Part shown: positions 26,476 through 35,055 of the stretch, in pieces | Layout of the letters: every line of letters starts with the position of its first letter | Position numbering within the stretch: the stretch's first letter is position 1 | DNA from: an uncultured Poribacteria bacterium | GTDB lineage: Bacteria > Poribacteria > WGA-4E > PCPOR2b | NCBI GenBank assembly: GCA_958296125.1 | Contig: OY282444.1 | Coordinates: 186,001-250,000 of the forward strand | Reading direction: 5' to 3' | DNA length: 64,000 nt | Notes under the pieces: model-generated | Database searches by the model: none | What the model was told of the DNA's origin: nothing | What the model saw: only the letters and a program-made list of their open reading frames with translations | Program-made: the position numbers and the translations under genes

Positions 26476-26730
26476 ATGAAACACAAATGTAGTGTCTGCG
26501 GAACAGTTTGCGAATTTGATTACAAACCCGGTGGGAAACTGCCGCCAAACTTTCCCTTCTGTAGTGCGCGCTGTAAGGCAGTAGATCTCGGTAAATGGTT
26601 CAGCGAGGATTATCGGATCAGTGCGCCGCTGCCGAATGCCGACCTAATGGCAGATGAAGAAAAAGAAGCACTTGCGCGGTTTCTACTTGATGCGGGAGAA
26701 GTGGACGAAATTACAAATGAAGAGGAATAA
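26476..26730 (+). CDS. yacG: YacG-like zinc protein (DNA gyrase inhibitor family)
   Basis: 84 residues with Cys5-x2-Cys8 and Cys29-x3-Cys33 (KCSVCG and FCSARCK), then DLGKWFSEDYRIS, the family signature. In E. coli YacG binds zinc and inhibits DNA gyrase. The C-terminus is longer and acidic compared with E. coli. The next gene starts inside its last codons. Confidence 0.9.
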   Translation: MKHKCSVCGTVCEFDYKPGGKLPPNFPFCSARCKAVDLGKWFSEDYRISAPLPNADLMADEEKEALARFLLDAGEVDEITNEEE

Positions 26731-27340
26731 CGACGACATCGGAAAAGCAGCCCTACTTGCAGAACCAAAAGCTGTTGAGATTGAAACATATCTCAAAGCC
26801 AAATTAACGCCGAATCGGTATACTCACGTCCTATCTGTTCGAGAGTTGGCACTTGACTTGGCGCAGAAATATGGAGCGGATTTGCGAAAAGTGAATCTTG
26901 CTGCCCTTCTACACGACTGTGCGAAGTGGATGCGGACTTCGGAGTTGTATGAAACGGCGGTGAACCATGGGATTCAACTTGATGAAATTGAGCACCACAA
27001 CCCGTCGCTTGTGCACGCGCCCGTTGGAGCGATGCTCGCTGTTTCACATTTCGACATTGATACCCCTGAGATCCTTGATGCCATCCGAATCCACACAACC
27101 GGATCCGGCAAGATGACAATTATCGATAAGATTCTGTATATCGCCGATTTTGCTGAACCTAAGCGCAACTACGTGGAGGCACATTCTGTGCGTGCGCTTG
27201 CCTATCAGGATCTAAACAGAGCCGTTTTTGAAGTCAGTCGCTACAAAATTGAACACCTCCTCGCCAAAGGTGTCCTCATTCACCCGCATACAATTGATGC
27301 CTATAACAGCGTGCTCCAAGAAATCGGCGAATCAAAGTAG
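26717..27340 (+). CDS. yqeK: YqeK-type HD-domain phosphohydrolase (Ap4A hydrolase)
   Basis: About 207 residues from ATG 26717, overlapping yacG by 14 bases; an ATG at 26654 would put 21 extra basic residues in front. HD motif AALLHDCAKWM near residue 60, His in YTHVLSVRELA, and IHTTGSGKMTIIDKILYIADF match YqeK, a symmetrical diadenosine tetraphosphatase. Commonly found between nadD and rsfS, as here. Confidence 0.9.
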   Translation: MKRNNDDIGKAALLAEPKAVEIETYLKAKLTPNRYTHVLSVRELALDLAQKYGADLRKVNLAALLHDCAKWMRTSELYETAVNHGIQLDEIEHHNPSLVHAPVGAMLAVSHFDIDTPEILDAIRIHTTGSGKMTIIDKILYIADFAEPKRNYVEAHSVRALAYQDLNRAVFEVSRYKIEHLLAKGVLIHPHTIDAYNSVLQEIGESK

Positions 27341-27343
27341 CAT

Positions 27344-27589
27344 TTGTCAAGCTCAATTCGATTAGATAGAGTTATTGAGCACTCCCCAAAGCAGCGTGTA
27401 TCTGTGCATCTGCTTAATGGATCAGTAGAATTCCAAGCTGCTTTATTCATCATTGCAGGGTTATTTGCAATCGGGTTACTTTTAGGCTACCATACCCGTT
27501 TTGTGACACCCGTTGTTTGGTTCCTGACAATTTCCTTATCAATTATCGAAATCGCCGGGTGTCTCAACCTAACAAAGAGTTACTTCTAA
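27344..27589 (+). pseudogene. Fragment of an HTTM-domain membrane protein
   Basis: An 81-codon frame from TTG 27344, without a convincing ribosome binding site. The middle part, SVHLLNGSVEFQAALF then GLFAIGLLLGYHTRFVTPV and LTISLS, closely matches an internal segment of HTTM (vitamin K carboxylase-like) proteins, which are 280-500 residues long. After LTISLS the likeness ends. Neither the first membrane helix nor the catalytic part is present. A DCC-family gene, the usual HTTM partner, survives about 2.4 kb downstream. Confidence 0.6.
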
Positions 27590-27647
27590 GCTATACCTGT
27601 GAATCGATTTCTCAGAAAGTCCAGTCGCAACGAGAAGGAGGAATAAC

Positions 27648-28109
27648 ATGCAAGAAAACATGCTAGAAATGGTCCAAGCCGCTGCTGCTACCGCCTTGAG
27701 CCGACGGGCTCGCAATGCGATTATCCTCGATTTAAGGCAGTTACCCTCGTTTACGAGCTTTTTTGTCATCTGTAGCGGCATCTCAGATACGCAGGTCGAA
27801 GGTATATCTGATGCTGTGCTAGATGAACTGGCAGACCACTGGAATGAACGGCCTTGGCATCGAGAAGGGGGCCGCAAGGCAGACTGGGTCTTGCTAGACT
27901 ACGTTGATTTTGTGGTACATATTTTTCTCGAAGAGAAGCGAGAATACTATAATCTCGAACGCCTTTGGGCTGACGCTCCACAGATTGAAGTCCCTGATGT
28001 GGAAGTTATCACTGAATATGAGGAAGATGAAGAAGCATACGACGAACTTGAGGGCTACGAGTTTGATGACGAAAGTCTTTTCCCGTCCCAACCTAGCGAA
28101 GAAAAGTAG
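27648..28109 (+). CDS. rsfS: Ribosomal silencing factor RsfS
   Basis: 153 residues. Binds ribosomal protein uL14 and blocks subunit joining in starvation. ILDLRQLPSFTSFFVICSG, the central WHREGGRKADWVLLDYVDFVVHIF and YYNLERLWADAP are family marks. The C-terminal 40 residues form an acidic tail not found in E. coli. GAAGGAGGAAT precedes the ATG. Confidence 0.95.
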   Translation: MQENMLEMVQAAAATALSRRARNAIILDLRQLPSFTSFFVICSGISDTQVEGISDAVLDELADHWNERPWHREGGRKADWVLLDYVDFVVHIFLEEKREYYNLERLWADAPQIEVPDVEVITEYEEDEEAYDELEGYEFDDESLFPSQPSEEK

Positions 28110-28118
28110 GAGAGAGGG

Positions 28119-29885
28119 ATGTTAATTACCAACATTAAAACTGAGATTTTAACCGTAGTAGCGGCTGCCTGCCGAAACCTATTTGGACTACAACCGGAAC
28201 CCCTCAAATTGGGGTATCCACCGCAGGTCGAATTGGGTGACTTTACGGTGGAGTGCTTCCCGTTGGCAAAACAGTTTCGACAGAACCCAGCCAAGATTGC
28301 TCAAACGATCGCAGCGGAAATTGAGCCGAGCGAATCGATCCAATCAGTGAGAGCGGTGGGTCCCTATTTGAACGTTAAGATCCACAATCACGCCCTGTTC
28401 GGCGGTGTATGTGATGAAATCGTGCGACAGAAGGAGAGTCTGGGAAACGCCGATAGGGGTCAGGGCCAACGGGTCATGGTCGAGTACCTGTCCCCCAACA
28501 CCAATAAACCCTTGCACCTCGGACATATCCGCAACGGTGTCCTCGGAATGACCGTGTCAAAGTTACTTGAAACAACAGGGCATACGGTGATTAAGGCAAA
28601 CCTCGTGAATGACCGTGGCGTTCACATCTGCAAATCGATGCTCGCTTGGCTGAAGTGGGGAGAGGGTAGAACACCGGAGACGACCGGCACAAAGGGCGAT
28701 CACTTCGTTGGAGATTGGTATGTTCGTTACGCACAAGCGGAAAATCAGCAGCCAGATCTGGAACAAGGGACACAGGAGATGCTTCGGAAGTGGGAATCCG
28801 GCGATCCAGAAACACTCAAACTCTGGGAGCTGATGAACGGGTGGGTTTACGGTGGATTCGCCGAAACCTATCAAAAACTCGGCTTGGAATTTGACGCTTT
28901 CTACTACGAATCCCATACCTACAATCTCGGCAAAGATCTCATCCAAATGGGTTTGGAAAAGGGTGCCTTCGTCGAGACTGAAGATGGTGCTGTGATTGCC
29001 AAATTGCCTGTCAATGAATTCGGCACTCAAAGGGATGGGAGTCAGAAGGTGGAGACACTGCTTCGTAGCGATGGCACAAGTGTTTACGTCACGCAGGACC
29101 TGGGGACAGCAAAGATGAAGTTTGACGAACATCAACTCGACCGTTCCATTTATGTCGTCGGTTCAGAACAGAACTACCATTTCCAGTGCTTATTCAAATT
29201 ACTCGATATGCTCGGTTTTGAATGGGCACCTGAGTGTTATCACCTGTCGTATGGCATGGTGAATCTGCCAGAAGGTAAAATGAAATCGCGTGAGGGAACA
29301 GTGATTGATGCTGATGATCTAATTGAGGAGATGTTTCAGCTTGCCGCAGATGAAATTTGGCAACGCGACTCGGCGGGCAGATTGTCGGACGAGGAGGTTC
29401 AGAAACGTGCCTTCGCCATCGGGATGGCGGCAATTAAATTCTATCTGCTGCGTGTCCGCCCTGAACTCACTATCAACTTTGACCCGAAAGAGTCTATCTC
29501 TTTCGACGGTTTTACTGGACCCTATTGTCAGTATGCTTACGCACGCTGTGCCAGCATCCTACGAAGGGCACAAACCCAAGACCTTGCCTCGGTTGATGCA
29601 GATTTTTCGCTGCTCGGCAACAAAGAGGAATTGCAGTTAATTCGTGCGCTGATCCAGTTCCCTGAAGTTGTGGAAGAAGCCGCTAGGGATTTATCCCCCG
29701 CTCGTGTCTGTAATCATCTGTTCATAGTAGCGCAAACCGTTAATCAATTCTATCACAAGCACCCCGTGCTTTCTGCTGAAAGCTCGCCATTGATAAAAGC
29801 GCGATTGGCACTCGTAAACGCTTCAGCAGCTGTTATCAAGAAAGCCTTAGCCTTGCTGGGCATCGAAACGCTTGAGGAGATGTAG
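28119..29885 (+). CDS. argS: Arginyl-tRNA synthetase
   Basis: 588 residues, class Ia. The HIGH motif is HLGH within SPNTNKPLHLGHIRNGVLG near residue 130; the KMSKS-like site is KMKSREG near 390. An N-terminal Arg-tRNA domain precedes and an anticodon-binding DALR domain ends the chain (YCQYAYARCASILRR onwards). Follows rsfS by 9 bases with AGGAGAGAGG before the ATG, so the two are likely co-transcribed. Confidence 0.97.
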   Translation: MLITNIKTEILTVVAAACRNLFGLQPEPLKLGYPPQVELGDFTVECFPLAKQFRQNPAKIAQTIAAEIEPSESIQSVRAVGPYLNVKIHNHALFGGVCDEIVRQKESLGNADRGQGQRVMVEYLSPNTNKPLHLGHIRNGVLGMTVSKLLETTGHTVIKANLVNDRGVHICKSMLAWLKWGEGRTPETTGTKGDHFVGDWYVRYAQAENQQPDLEQGTQEMLRKWESGDPETLKLWELMNGWVYGGFAETYQKLGLEFDAFYYESHTYNLGKDLIQMGLEKGAFVETEDGAVIAKLPVNEFGTQRDGSQKVETLLRSDGTSVYVTQDLGTAKMKFDEHQLDRSIYVVGSEQNYHFQCLFKLLDMLGFEWAPECYHLSYGMVNLPEGKMKSREGTVIDADDLIEEMFQLAADEIWQRDSAGRLSDEEVQKRAFAIGMAAIKFYLLRVRPELTINFDPKESISFDGFTGPYCQYAYARCASILRRAQTQDLASVDADFSLLGNKEELQLIRALIQFPEVVEEAARDLSPARVCNHLFIVAQTVNQFYHKHPVLSAESSPLIKARLALVNASAAVIKKALALLGIETLEEM

Positions 29886-29989
29886 GAGTGATGCGCCAAA
29901 TGGGATTGGTTCCTTTTGCCGCTTCCGTGAAATTCCGCAAGGGGGGTTTCCCGCATAAAGATCGCGACCTCAACAGGAGGATTTACTTC

Positions 29990-30394
29990 ATGAAAACGAA
30001 TAACGCAACAAAACTAACCAAACCCGTTATCATCTACGATGGAGCGTGTAATTTTTGCTTAAACGGTATCCGCCGGATTCAGAATACAGATCAAGCGGAT
30101 CAATTTACCTATACCCCCAAACAAACCCCGGACCTCTACGCGCACTATCCACAACTGGAAGCCATCGAAGCAAAAGAAGGGATGCGATTCATCAATTCAA
30201 ACGGGAAGGTCTATTGCGGAGCGGATACCATCTACCAGATTTATAGACGGCTTGGTAGGTATCGCTATATCACATGGCTCTACCTGGTGCCTGTCATTCG
30301 GACGCTGCTGAGGGGGGCATACCTAATCATTGCGAAGAATCGGTCTCGTTTGAGTAGATCGGACTGTGAATCTGAAACCTGTTCTGTTGAATGA
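29990..30394 (+). CDS. DCC-family thiol-disulfide oxidoreductase (DUF393)
   Basis: About 134 residues from ATG 29990, with AGGAGG 9 bases upstream; ATG 29888 adds 34 residues without family match. IIYDGACNFCLNGIRRI carries the D-x-x-C-x-x-C motif. The TIYQIYRRLGRYRYITWLYLVP segment is typical. These proteins often accompany HTTM proteins; here only an HTTM remnant remains upstream. The redox partner is unknown. The stop overlaps an ATG at 30391. Confidence 0.85.
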   Translation: MKTNNATKLTKPVIIYDGACNFCLNGIRRIQNTDQADQFTYTPKQTPDLYAHYPQLEAIEAKEGMRFINSNGKVYCGADTIYQIYRRLGRYRYITWLYLVPVIRTLLRGAYLIIAKNRSRLSRSDCESETCSVE

Positions 30395-30402
30395 GGGTGC
30401 AC

Positions 30403-31485
30403 ATGAAAATTAAAGCGATCGAAACCCATACCGTAGATGTCAACCACCGCGGAGATTGGGTCTTTGTTAAAATCCATGCTGAAGATGGTTCGGCAGGCAT
30501 TGGCGAAGCCTCTCACGGTCACGATGGACGTGTAGTTCAAATTATCGAGGGACTTAACTCCGTTCTTATCGGTCAGGATGTTTTTCAAATTGAGGACTTC
30601 CACCGCCGGTTGTATCATGAGCACGAAGGACGCGCCTATCACACGGCAATCAGCGGAATCGAACAGGCACTCTGGGATCTTGTCGGCAAGGCGTTGAATG
30701 CCCCCATCCATCAACTCCTGGGGGGTAGGTGTCGGCAAAAGATTCGCCTATATGCCAACATCAATCGTGCGACTGTGAACCGAACCCCCAAAGGCTTCGC
30801 GCAAAATGCCCGAAAAGCAGTCGAGGAAGGGTTCACGGCGGTTAAGTGCGCCCCCTTTGACGATGTTTCTACGCGCGACATATCGCACGCTACTTTGACA
30901 CCTGCGATTCGGACGGGGATTGAACGTATCCGCCGCATCCGTGAGACCATCGGACCTGACGTTGATTTGATGGTTGATTGTCATAGCCGTTTCAATCCGG
31001 GCTTGATTGTCCAGACAGCAAAAGCCCTCGATGACCTTCATCTTTTCTGGATCGAAGATCCGATTCCTATGACAAATCTGGATGCCCTTTCACACGTCAG
31101 CCAATCCACCTCAATGCCAATCGCGACCGGCGAGCAGCTACGAACCAAATCCGCATTTCAAAGGCTTTTAGAGAAGCGGGCTGCCGACTATATTTTGCCA
31201 GATGTGAAGCATGTCGGCGGAATCTTGGAATTGAAAAAGATTGCGGCGATGGCGGAAGCAGCGGACGTGATGGTTACGCCCCATAACCCAAGTGGTCCGG
31301 TTGCAGCCGCGGCAAGTGTGCAGTGCATGGCAACTGTGCCGAACTTTGCGATTTTGGAGTATGCATGGGGTGAGGTGGAATGGCGGGCAGAACTCCTTAA
31401 CCCCCCGGAGCAGGTAGTTTCTGGGTATATCGAACTGGCCGATCGCCCCGGTTTAGGGATTGACCTCGTGATGCGCGAAACGTAA
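30403..31485 (+). CDS. Enolase-superfamily (mandelate racemase/galactonate dehydratase-like) enzyme
   Basis: About 360 residues from ATG 30403; the earlier ATG 30391 adds four. Metal ligands Asp192 (LMVDCHSR), Glu218 (FWIEDP) and Glu244 (ATGEQ), and the Asp267/His294 dyad (PDVKH, TPHNPSGP) are present. His194 two residues after Asp192 is a feature of galactonate dehydratase-type members. The Lys-x-Lys site reads K148-C-A, so one base is absent. It should abstract a proton alpha to a carboxylate of a sugar acid and probably dehydrates it; the substrate is not predictable. Confidence 0.8.
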   Translation: MKIKAIETHTVDVNHRGDWVFVKIHAEDGSAGIGEASHGHDGRVVQIIEGLNSVLIGQDVFQIEDFHRRLYHEHEGRAYHTAISGIEQALWDLVGKALNAPIHQLLGGRCRQKIRLYANINRATVNRTPKGFAQNARKAVEEGFTAVKCAPFDDVSTRDISHATLTPAIRTGIERIRRIRETIGPDVDLMVDCHSRFNPGLIVQTAKALDDLHLFWIEDPIPMTNLDALSHVSQSTSMPIATGEQLRTKSAFQRLLEKRAADYILPDVKHVGGILELKKIAAMAEAADVMVTPHNPSGPVAAAASVQCMATVPNFAILEYAWGEVEWRAELLNPPEQVVSGYIELADRPGLGIDLVMRET

Positions 31486-31518
31486 AATACAGGATTTCAT
31501 TTAACGAAGGAGAAACCG

Positions 31519-32241
31519 ATGATAGAATTGCCGCAATATGACTGTGTTCGGATCGATGGTGAAATAAAGATTGATGGCACGCTCACAGATGCTGCATGGG
31601 CATCAGCCGATGTCATTGAATTGCTGAGGACGGATACCGGCGAAAAACCACGTCAACCAACAGAGGTTCGGCTGCTCTGGAATAGCGAGGCCCTCTACGT
31701 CGGCTTTCTGTGTTATGATCAAGATATTTGGGGAACAATCCATGAGCGTGATGGGGACATCTATGACGAAGAGGTGGTCGAAGTTTTTCTTGATCCGGAC
31801 AGCAATCTCCGGACATACATCGAGCTTGAGGTGAGTCCCCTCAATACACTGTTTGATGCCTTCGTCGTCAACGGTAAATCGCACGGGCAGGGACTCCATG
31901 TGCTGCGCGATTGGGATAGCGAAACGTTGCAACACGCTGTTTCTGTTAATGGCACAGCAAAAACGACCGCCCCTGCTGACAGGGGGACACCCATCAATCC
32001 GCCGGATACATCTTGGTCCTGTGAAATTGCTGTTCCCTTCAAGGACCTACTGACTGCCCCAAACATTCCACCAAAAGTGGGAGATGTCTGGCGTATGAAC
32101 CTATATCGGATTGATCGCGGGAAAACAGAAGCCGAGGACGAATACACCGCATGGTCTCCAACCCGAAAGATTGATTATCACCGACCCCAGCATTTTGGTG
32201 CTTTGCGGTTCATTGAAATACAAACTGAAAGCGACGGGTAG
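31519..32241 (+). CDS. CBM9-like carbohydrate-binding domain protein
   Basis: 240 residues forming a single CBM9-like beta-sandwich: IDGEIKIDGTLTDAAWASA at the start, LLWNSEALYVGFLCYDQD in the middle and a conserved EEVVEVFLDPD edge. No signal peptide is visible, which is odd for a carbohydrate binder, so it may be cytoplasmic or use another route. AAGGAGAAACCG leads to the ATG. Lies between the enolase-family enzyme and the CocE hydrolase; the three could serve one substrate. Confidence 0.8.
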   Translation: MIELPQYDCVRIDGEIKIDGTLTDAAWASADVIELLRTDTGEKPRQPTEVRLLWNSEALYVGFLCYDQDIWGTIHERDGDIYDEEVVEVFLDPDSNLRTYIELEVSPLNTLFDAFVVNGKSHGQGLHVLRDWDSETLQHAVSVNGTAKTTAPADRGTPINPPDTSWSCEIAVPFKDLLTAPNIPPKVGDVWRMNLYRIDRGKTEAEDEYTAWSPTRKIDYHRPQHFGALRFIEIQTESDG

Positions 32242-32293
32242 AGGAGCGATTGGTTTATTAATGAACTAGTGAACTAAAAAACAGGAGAAAACC

Positions 32294-33970
32294 ATGGCGA
32301 ATTACGATGTGGAAATGCGTTTGAACATAAAAACACCGATGCGTGATGGGGTGAATCTCTCATCAGATATCTATCTCCCAAAAGCACCGGGAAAGTTTCC
32401 GACGGTGTTGATGCGCACACCTTATAGTAACAACATGGACACAATGATAGAAAAAGCACGTCAACTAGCAAATAACAGCTACGCCTGTGTGATTCAGGAT
32501 GTACGAGGGCGCTGGGATTCAGATGGCGAGCATTATCCTTTTAAGAATCACGGCACAGACGGCTACGACACTCAGGAGTGGATTGGTCAGCAGGAGTGGT
32601 GTAACGGAAAAATCGGTATGGCGGGCGGGTCGTATGTGGGTTTGGTGCAATGGCAGAGTGCCCCCCACCGCAGCGAATTTCTGACCTGTATGGTGCCGCG
32701 CGTCATTTGCAACGACTTTTACACCGGATTAGTCTATCCCGGTGGAGCCTTCCAGCTCAATGTGTTGATGACTTGGGGGATGCGCACCAACGGACGGACT
32801 GCCCAGAGCATTGAATACCACCACTGGACAGAGGCATTCCGAAAACTACCACTTATCGAGATGGACGAACTCGCCGGGCGCAAACTCCAGTTCTGGAAGG
32901 ACTGGATCGAACACGCAGCCTATGATGACTATTGGGATGCAATCAACGTTGAAACCAAATGGGGTGAGATTACTGCTCCCGCGTTCAACATGGGCGGATG
33001 GTATGACCTTTACGCACAGCACACCTTTATCAATTTCAACGGCTTGCGTCAGAACGGACGCACCCCTGAATCGCGACAGAGCAAACTCATTGTTGGACCG
33101 TGGCCACACTCCCTGAGTGCTTCCACCCACACAGGCGATATTGACTTCGGCGCGCCTTCAATGGTTGACTTAGACGGGGAAGAACTTCGCTGGTTCGACT
33201 ACTGGCTCAAGGGAATTGATAACGGGATTGTTGATGAACCCCCATTACGACTGTTTATCATGGGAGTCAACGAGTGGCGTGATGAGCATGAGTGGCCCCT
33301 TGCACGAACACAGTGGCAGAAATGGTATCTCCACTCAAATGGCAAAGCTAACGCTGTCCTCGGCGATGGAGAACTATCCACCGAGGCTCCAGCGCATGAG
33401 CCAACGGATCACTTCGTTTACGACCCGCGCTATCCGGTCCAAACGATAGGGGGCAACAACTGCTGTTCACCCCATATCGTTCCGTGGGGACCCTACGATC
33501 AACGCCCGGCTGAGATGCGTGGCGACGTGCTCTGTTATACCAGTGAACCGATGGCGGAGGACATGGAGGTGACGGGACCAATTAAGGTTATCCTCTACGC
33601 TGCTACTGATGGGTTGGACACCGACTGGACAGCGAAACTGGTGGATGTTTCACCAACGGGTTATGCAATGAACCTGTGTGACGGGATTATTCGCGCCCGA
33701 TATCGCGAGAGTTTCACCAACCCAACGCTCCTCGAACCGAACACAGTTTATGAGTATGAAATCGACGTTGCAGTCACCGGGAATGTTTTCCAAAAGGGGC
33801 ATTGCGTCCGCGTGGAAATCTCGTCCTCTAACTTCCCACGCTTTGATCGCAACCCAAACACCGGAAACACATTAGGGGTTGATGCGGAGATGCGCTCGGC
33901 ACAGCAGACGGTCTATCATACGAGCCAATATCCATCGCATATTCTGCTTCCGGTTATTCCGACGCAGTGA
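32294..33970 (+). CDS. CocE/NonD-family alpha/beta hydrolase
   Basis: 558 residues. X-Pro dipeptidyl-peptidase-like catalytic domain: MRDGVNLSSDIYLPK near residue 16, oxyanion region RTPYSNN, nucleophile Ser in AGGSYVGLVQW near 118. The catalytic Asp and His are likely near 260-290 (GPWPHSLS). C-terminal jelly-roll from about 330 (PMAEDMEVTGPIKV, VRVEISSSNFPRFDRN). Hydrolyses esters or acyl-amide bonds; no signal peptide. AGGAGA precedes the ATG. Confidence 0.88.
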   Translation: MANYDVEMRLNIKTPMRDGVNLSSDIYLPKAPGKFPTVLMRTPYSNNMDTMIEKARQLANNSYACVIQDVRGRWDSDGEHYPFKNHGTDGYDTQEWIGQQEWCNGKIGMAGGSYVGLVQWQSAPHRSEFLTCMVPRVICNDFYTGLVYPGGAFQLNVLMTWGMRTNGRTAQSIEYHHWTEAFRKLPLIEMDELAGRKLQFWKDWIEHAAYDDYWDAINVETKWGEITAPAFNMGGWYDLYAQHTFINFNGLRQNGRTPESRQSKLIVGPWPHSLSASTHTGDIDFGAPSMVDLDGEELRWFDYWLKGIDNGIVDEPPLRLFIMGVNEWRDEHEWPLARTQWQKWYLHSNGKANAVLGDGELSTEAPAHEPTDHFVYDPRYPVQTIGGNNCCSPHIVPWGPYDQRPAEMRGDVLCYTSEPMAEDMEVTGPIKVILYAATDGLDTDWTAKLVDVSPTGYAMNLCDGIIRARYRESFTNPTLLEPNTVYEYEIDVAVTGNVFQKGHCVRVEISSSNFPRFDRNPNTGNTLGVDAEMRSAQQTVYHTSQYPSHILLPVIPTQ

Positions 33971-34075
33971 CAGTGATGGAGCACCATTTTTTGAGTGCGT
34001 GGGAGAAATAGAGGGAAGTCAGTTTCCCAACCCCATCCGGTATTTGATGTCGTAGTTGATGATGAAGTTTAAGGC

Positions 34076-34549
34076 CTAAGGTCTAACAATGCGTTCTTGC
34101 CTACGTGTTTCGATCTCCTGCTGCAAGGCTTCAATTTTTGCGTCTTGTGCACGGATGTCTTTTCGCTGCATGGCGACAATAATCTGGGGGATTCCGATGA
34201 CCACGGCAACGAAAGCTACCAAAACCATCACGAGCGCAAAGAGCCGATCCAACTGTTTGTCCAATGATCTGATTTCGCCGGTCAGGCGTGAGTCTAAGGC
34301 TCTGATTTCGCCGGTCAAGCGTGAGTCTAAGGCTCTGATTTCGCCGGTCAAGCGTCTATCCATCTCTTCAATTTTGATGTTGACTTTTGCAATTTCTTGG
34401 GAGACGTATTCTTTGACTCGCGTTTCGGATGCGATGGTTTCCTCTTTGATAATTGAGCGAATCTTCTCAATGTCCTCTACGGTCAGTGCGCTGAACGCAG
34501 GGACGGTAAATAGCAAAAGCACTGCGCTTAAAATCAGGATTAATTTCAT
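34076..34549 (-). CDS. Membrane-anchored coiled-coil protein, copy A
   Basis: 157 residues. Signal-like segment at 3-20 ending AFSA, then a charged coiled coil to about 105, then a strong transmembrane segment (LFALVMVLVAFVAVVIGI) and a second charged helical tail (AQDAKIEALQQEIETRR). Three consecutive 11-residue units RLTGEIRALDS/SLDK lie in the coiled coil, encoded by 33-bp repeats; copy B has one. TAAGGAGAG-type site (AAGGAGAGTAAA) precedes the ATG. No enzymatic motif. Function unknown; proximity and coupling suggest a role with the R-M gene. Confidence 0.75.
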   Translation of the reverse strand: MKLILILSAVLLLFTVPAFSALTVEDIEKIRSIIKEETIASETRVKEYVSQEIAKVNIKIEEMDRRLTGEIRALDSRLTGEIRALDSRLTGEIRSLDKQLDRLFALVMVLVAFVAVVIGIPQIIVAMQRKDIRAQDAKIEALQQEIETRRQERIVRP

Positions 34550-34626
34550 TTTACTCTCCTTGGGTTGAGTCAGTTTCCCAACCCCATCCGATATTTGATG
34601 TCGTAGTTGATGATGAAGTTTAAGGC

Positions 34627-35055
34627 CTAAGGTCTAACAATGCGTTCTTGCCTACGTGTTTCGATCTCCTGCTGCAAGGCTTCAATTTTTGCGTCTTGTG
34701 CACGGATGTCTTTTCGCTGCATGGCGACGATAATCTGGGGGATTCCGATGACCACGGCAACGAAAGCTACCAAAACCATCACGAGCGCAAAGAGCCGATC
34801 CAACTGTTTGTCCAATGACCTGATTTCGCCGGTCAAGCGTCTATCCATCTCTTCAATTTTGATGTTGACTTTTGCAATTTCTTGGGAGACGTATTCTTTG
34901 ACTCGCGTTTCGGATGCGATGGTTTCCTTTTTGACAGCGGTGATTTCCTCTTTGATAATTGAGCGAATCTTCTCAATGTCCTCTACGGTCAATGCGCTGA
35001 ACGCGGGGACGGTAAATAGCAAAAGCACTGCGCTTAAAATCAGGATGAACTTCAT
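34627..35055 (-). CDS. Membrane-anchored coiled-coil protein, copy B
   Basis: 142 residues, near-identical to copy A except for one 11-residue repeat instead of three and an extra ITAVKKE near residue 37. Signal-like N-terminus, coiled coil, one transmembrane segment, helical tail. Its ATG overlaps the stop of the R-M gene (ATGA, 35052-35055), so it is translated together with that enzyme. This is the copy in the ancestral position; copy A arose from it. What it does is unknown. Confidence 0.8.
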   Translation of the reverse strand: MKFILILSAVLLLFTVPAFSALTVEDIEKIRSIIKEEITAVKKETIASETRVKEYVSQEIAKVNIKIEEMDRRLTGEIRSLDKQLDRLFALVMVLVAFVAVVIGIPQIIVAMQRKDIRAQDAKIEALQQEIETRRQERIVRP

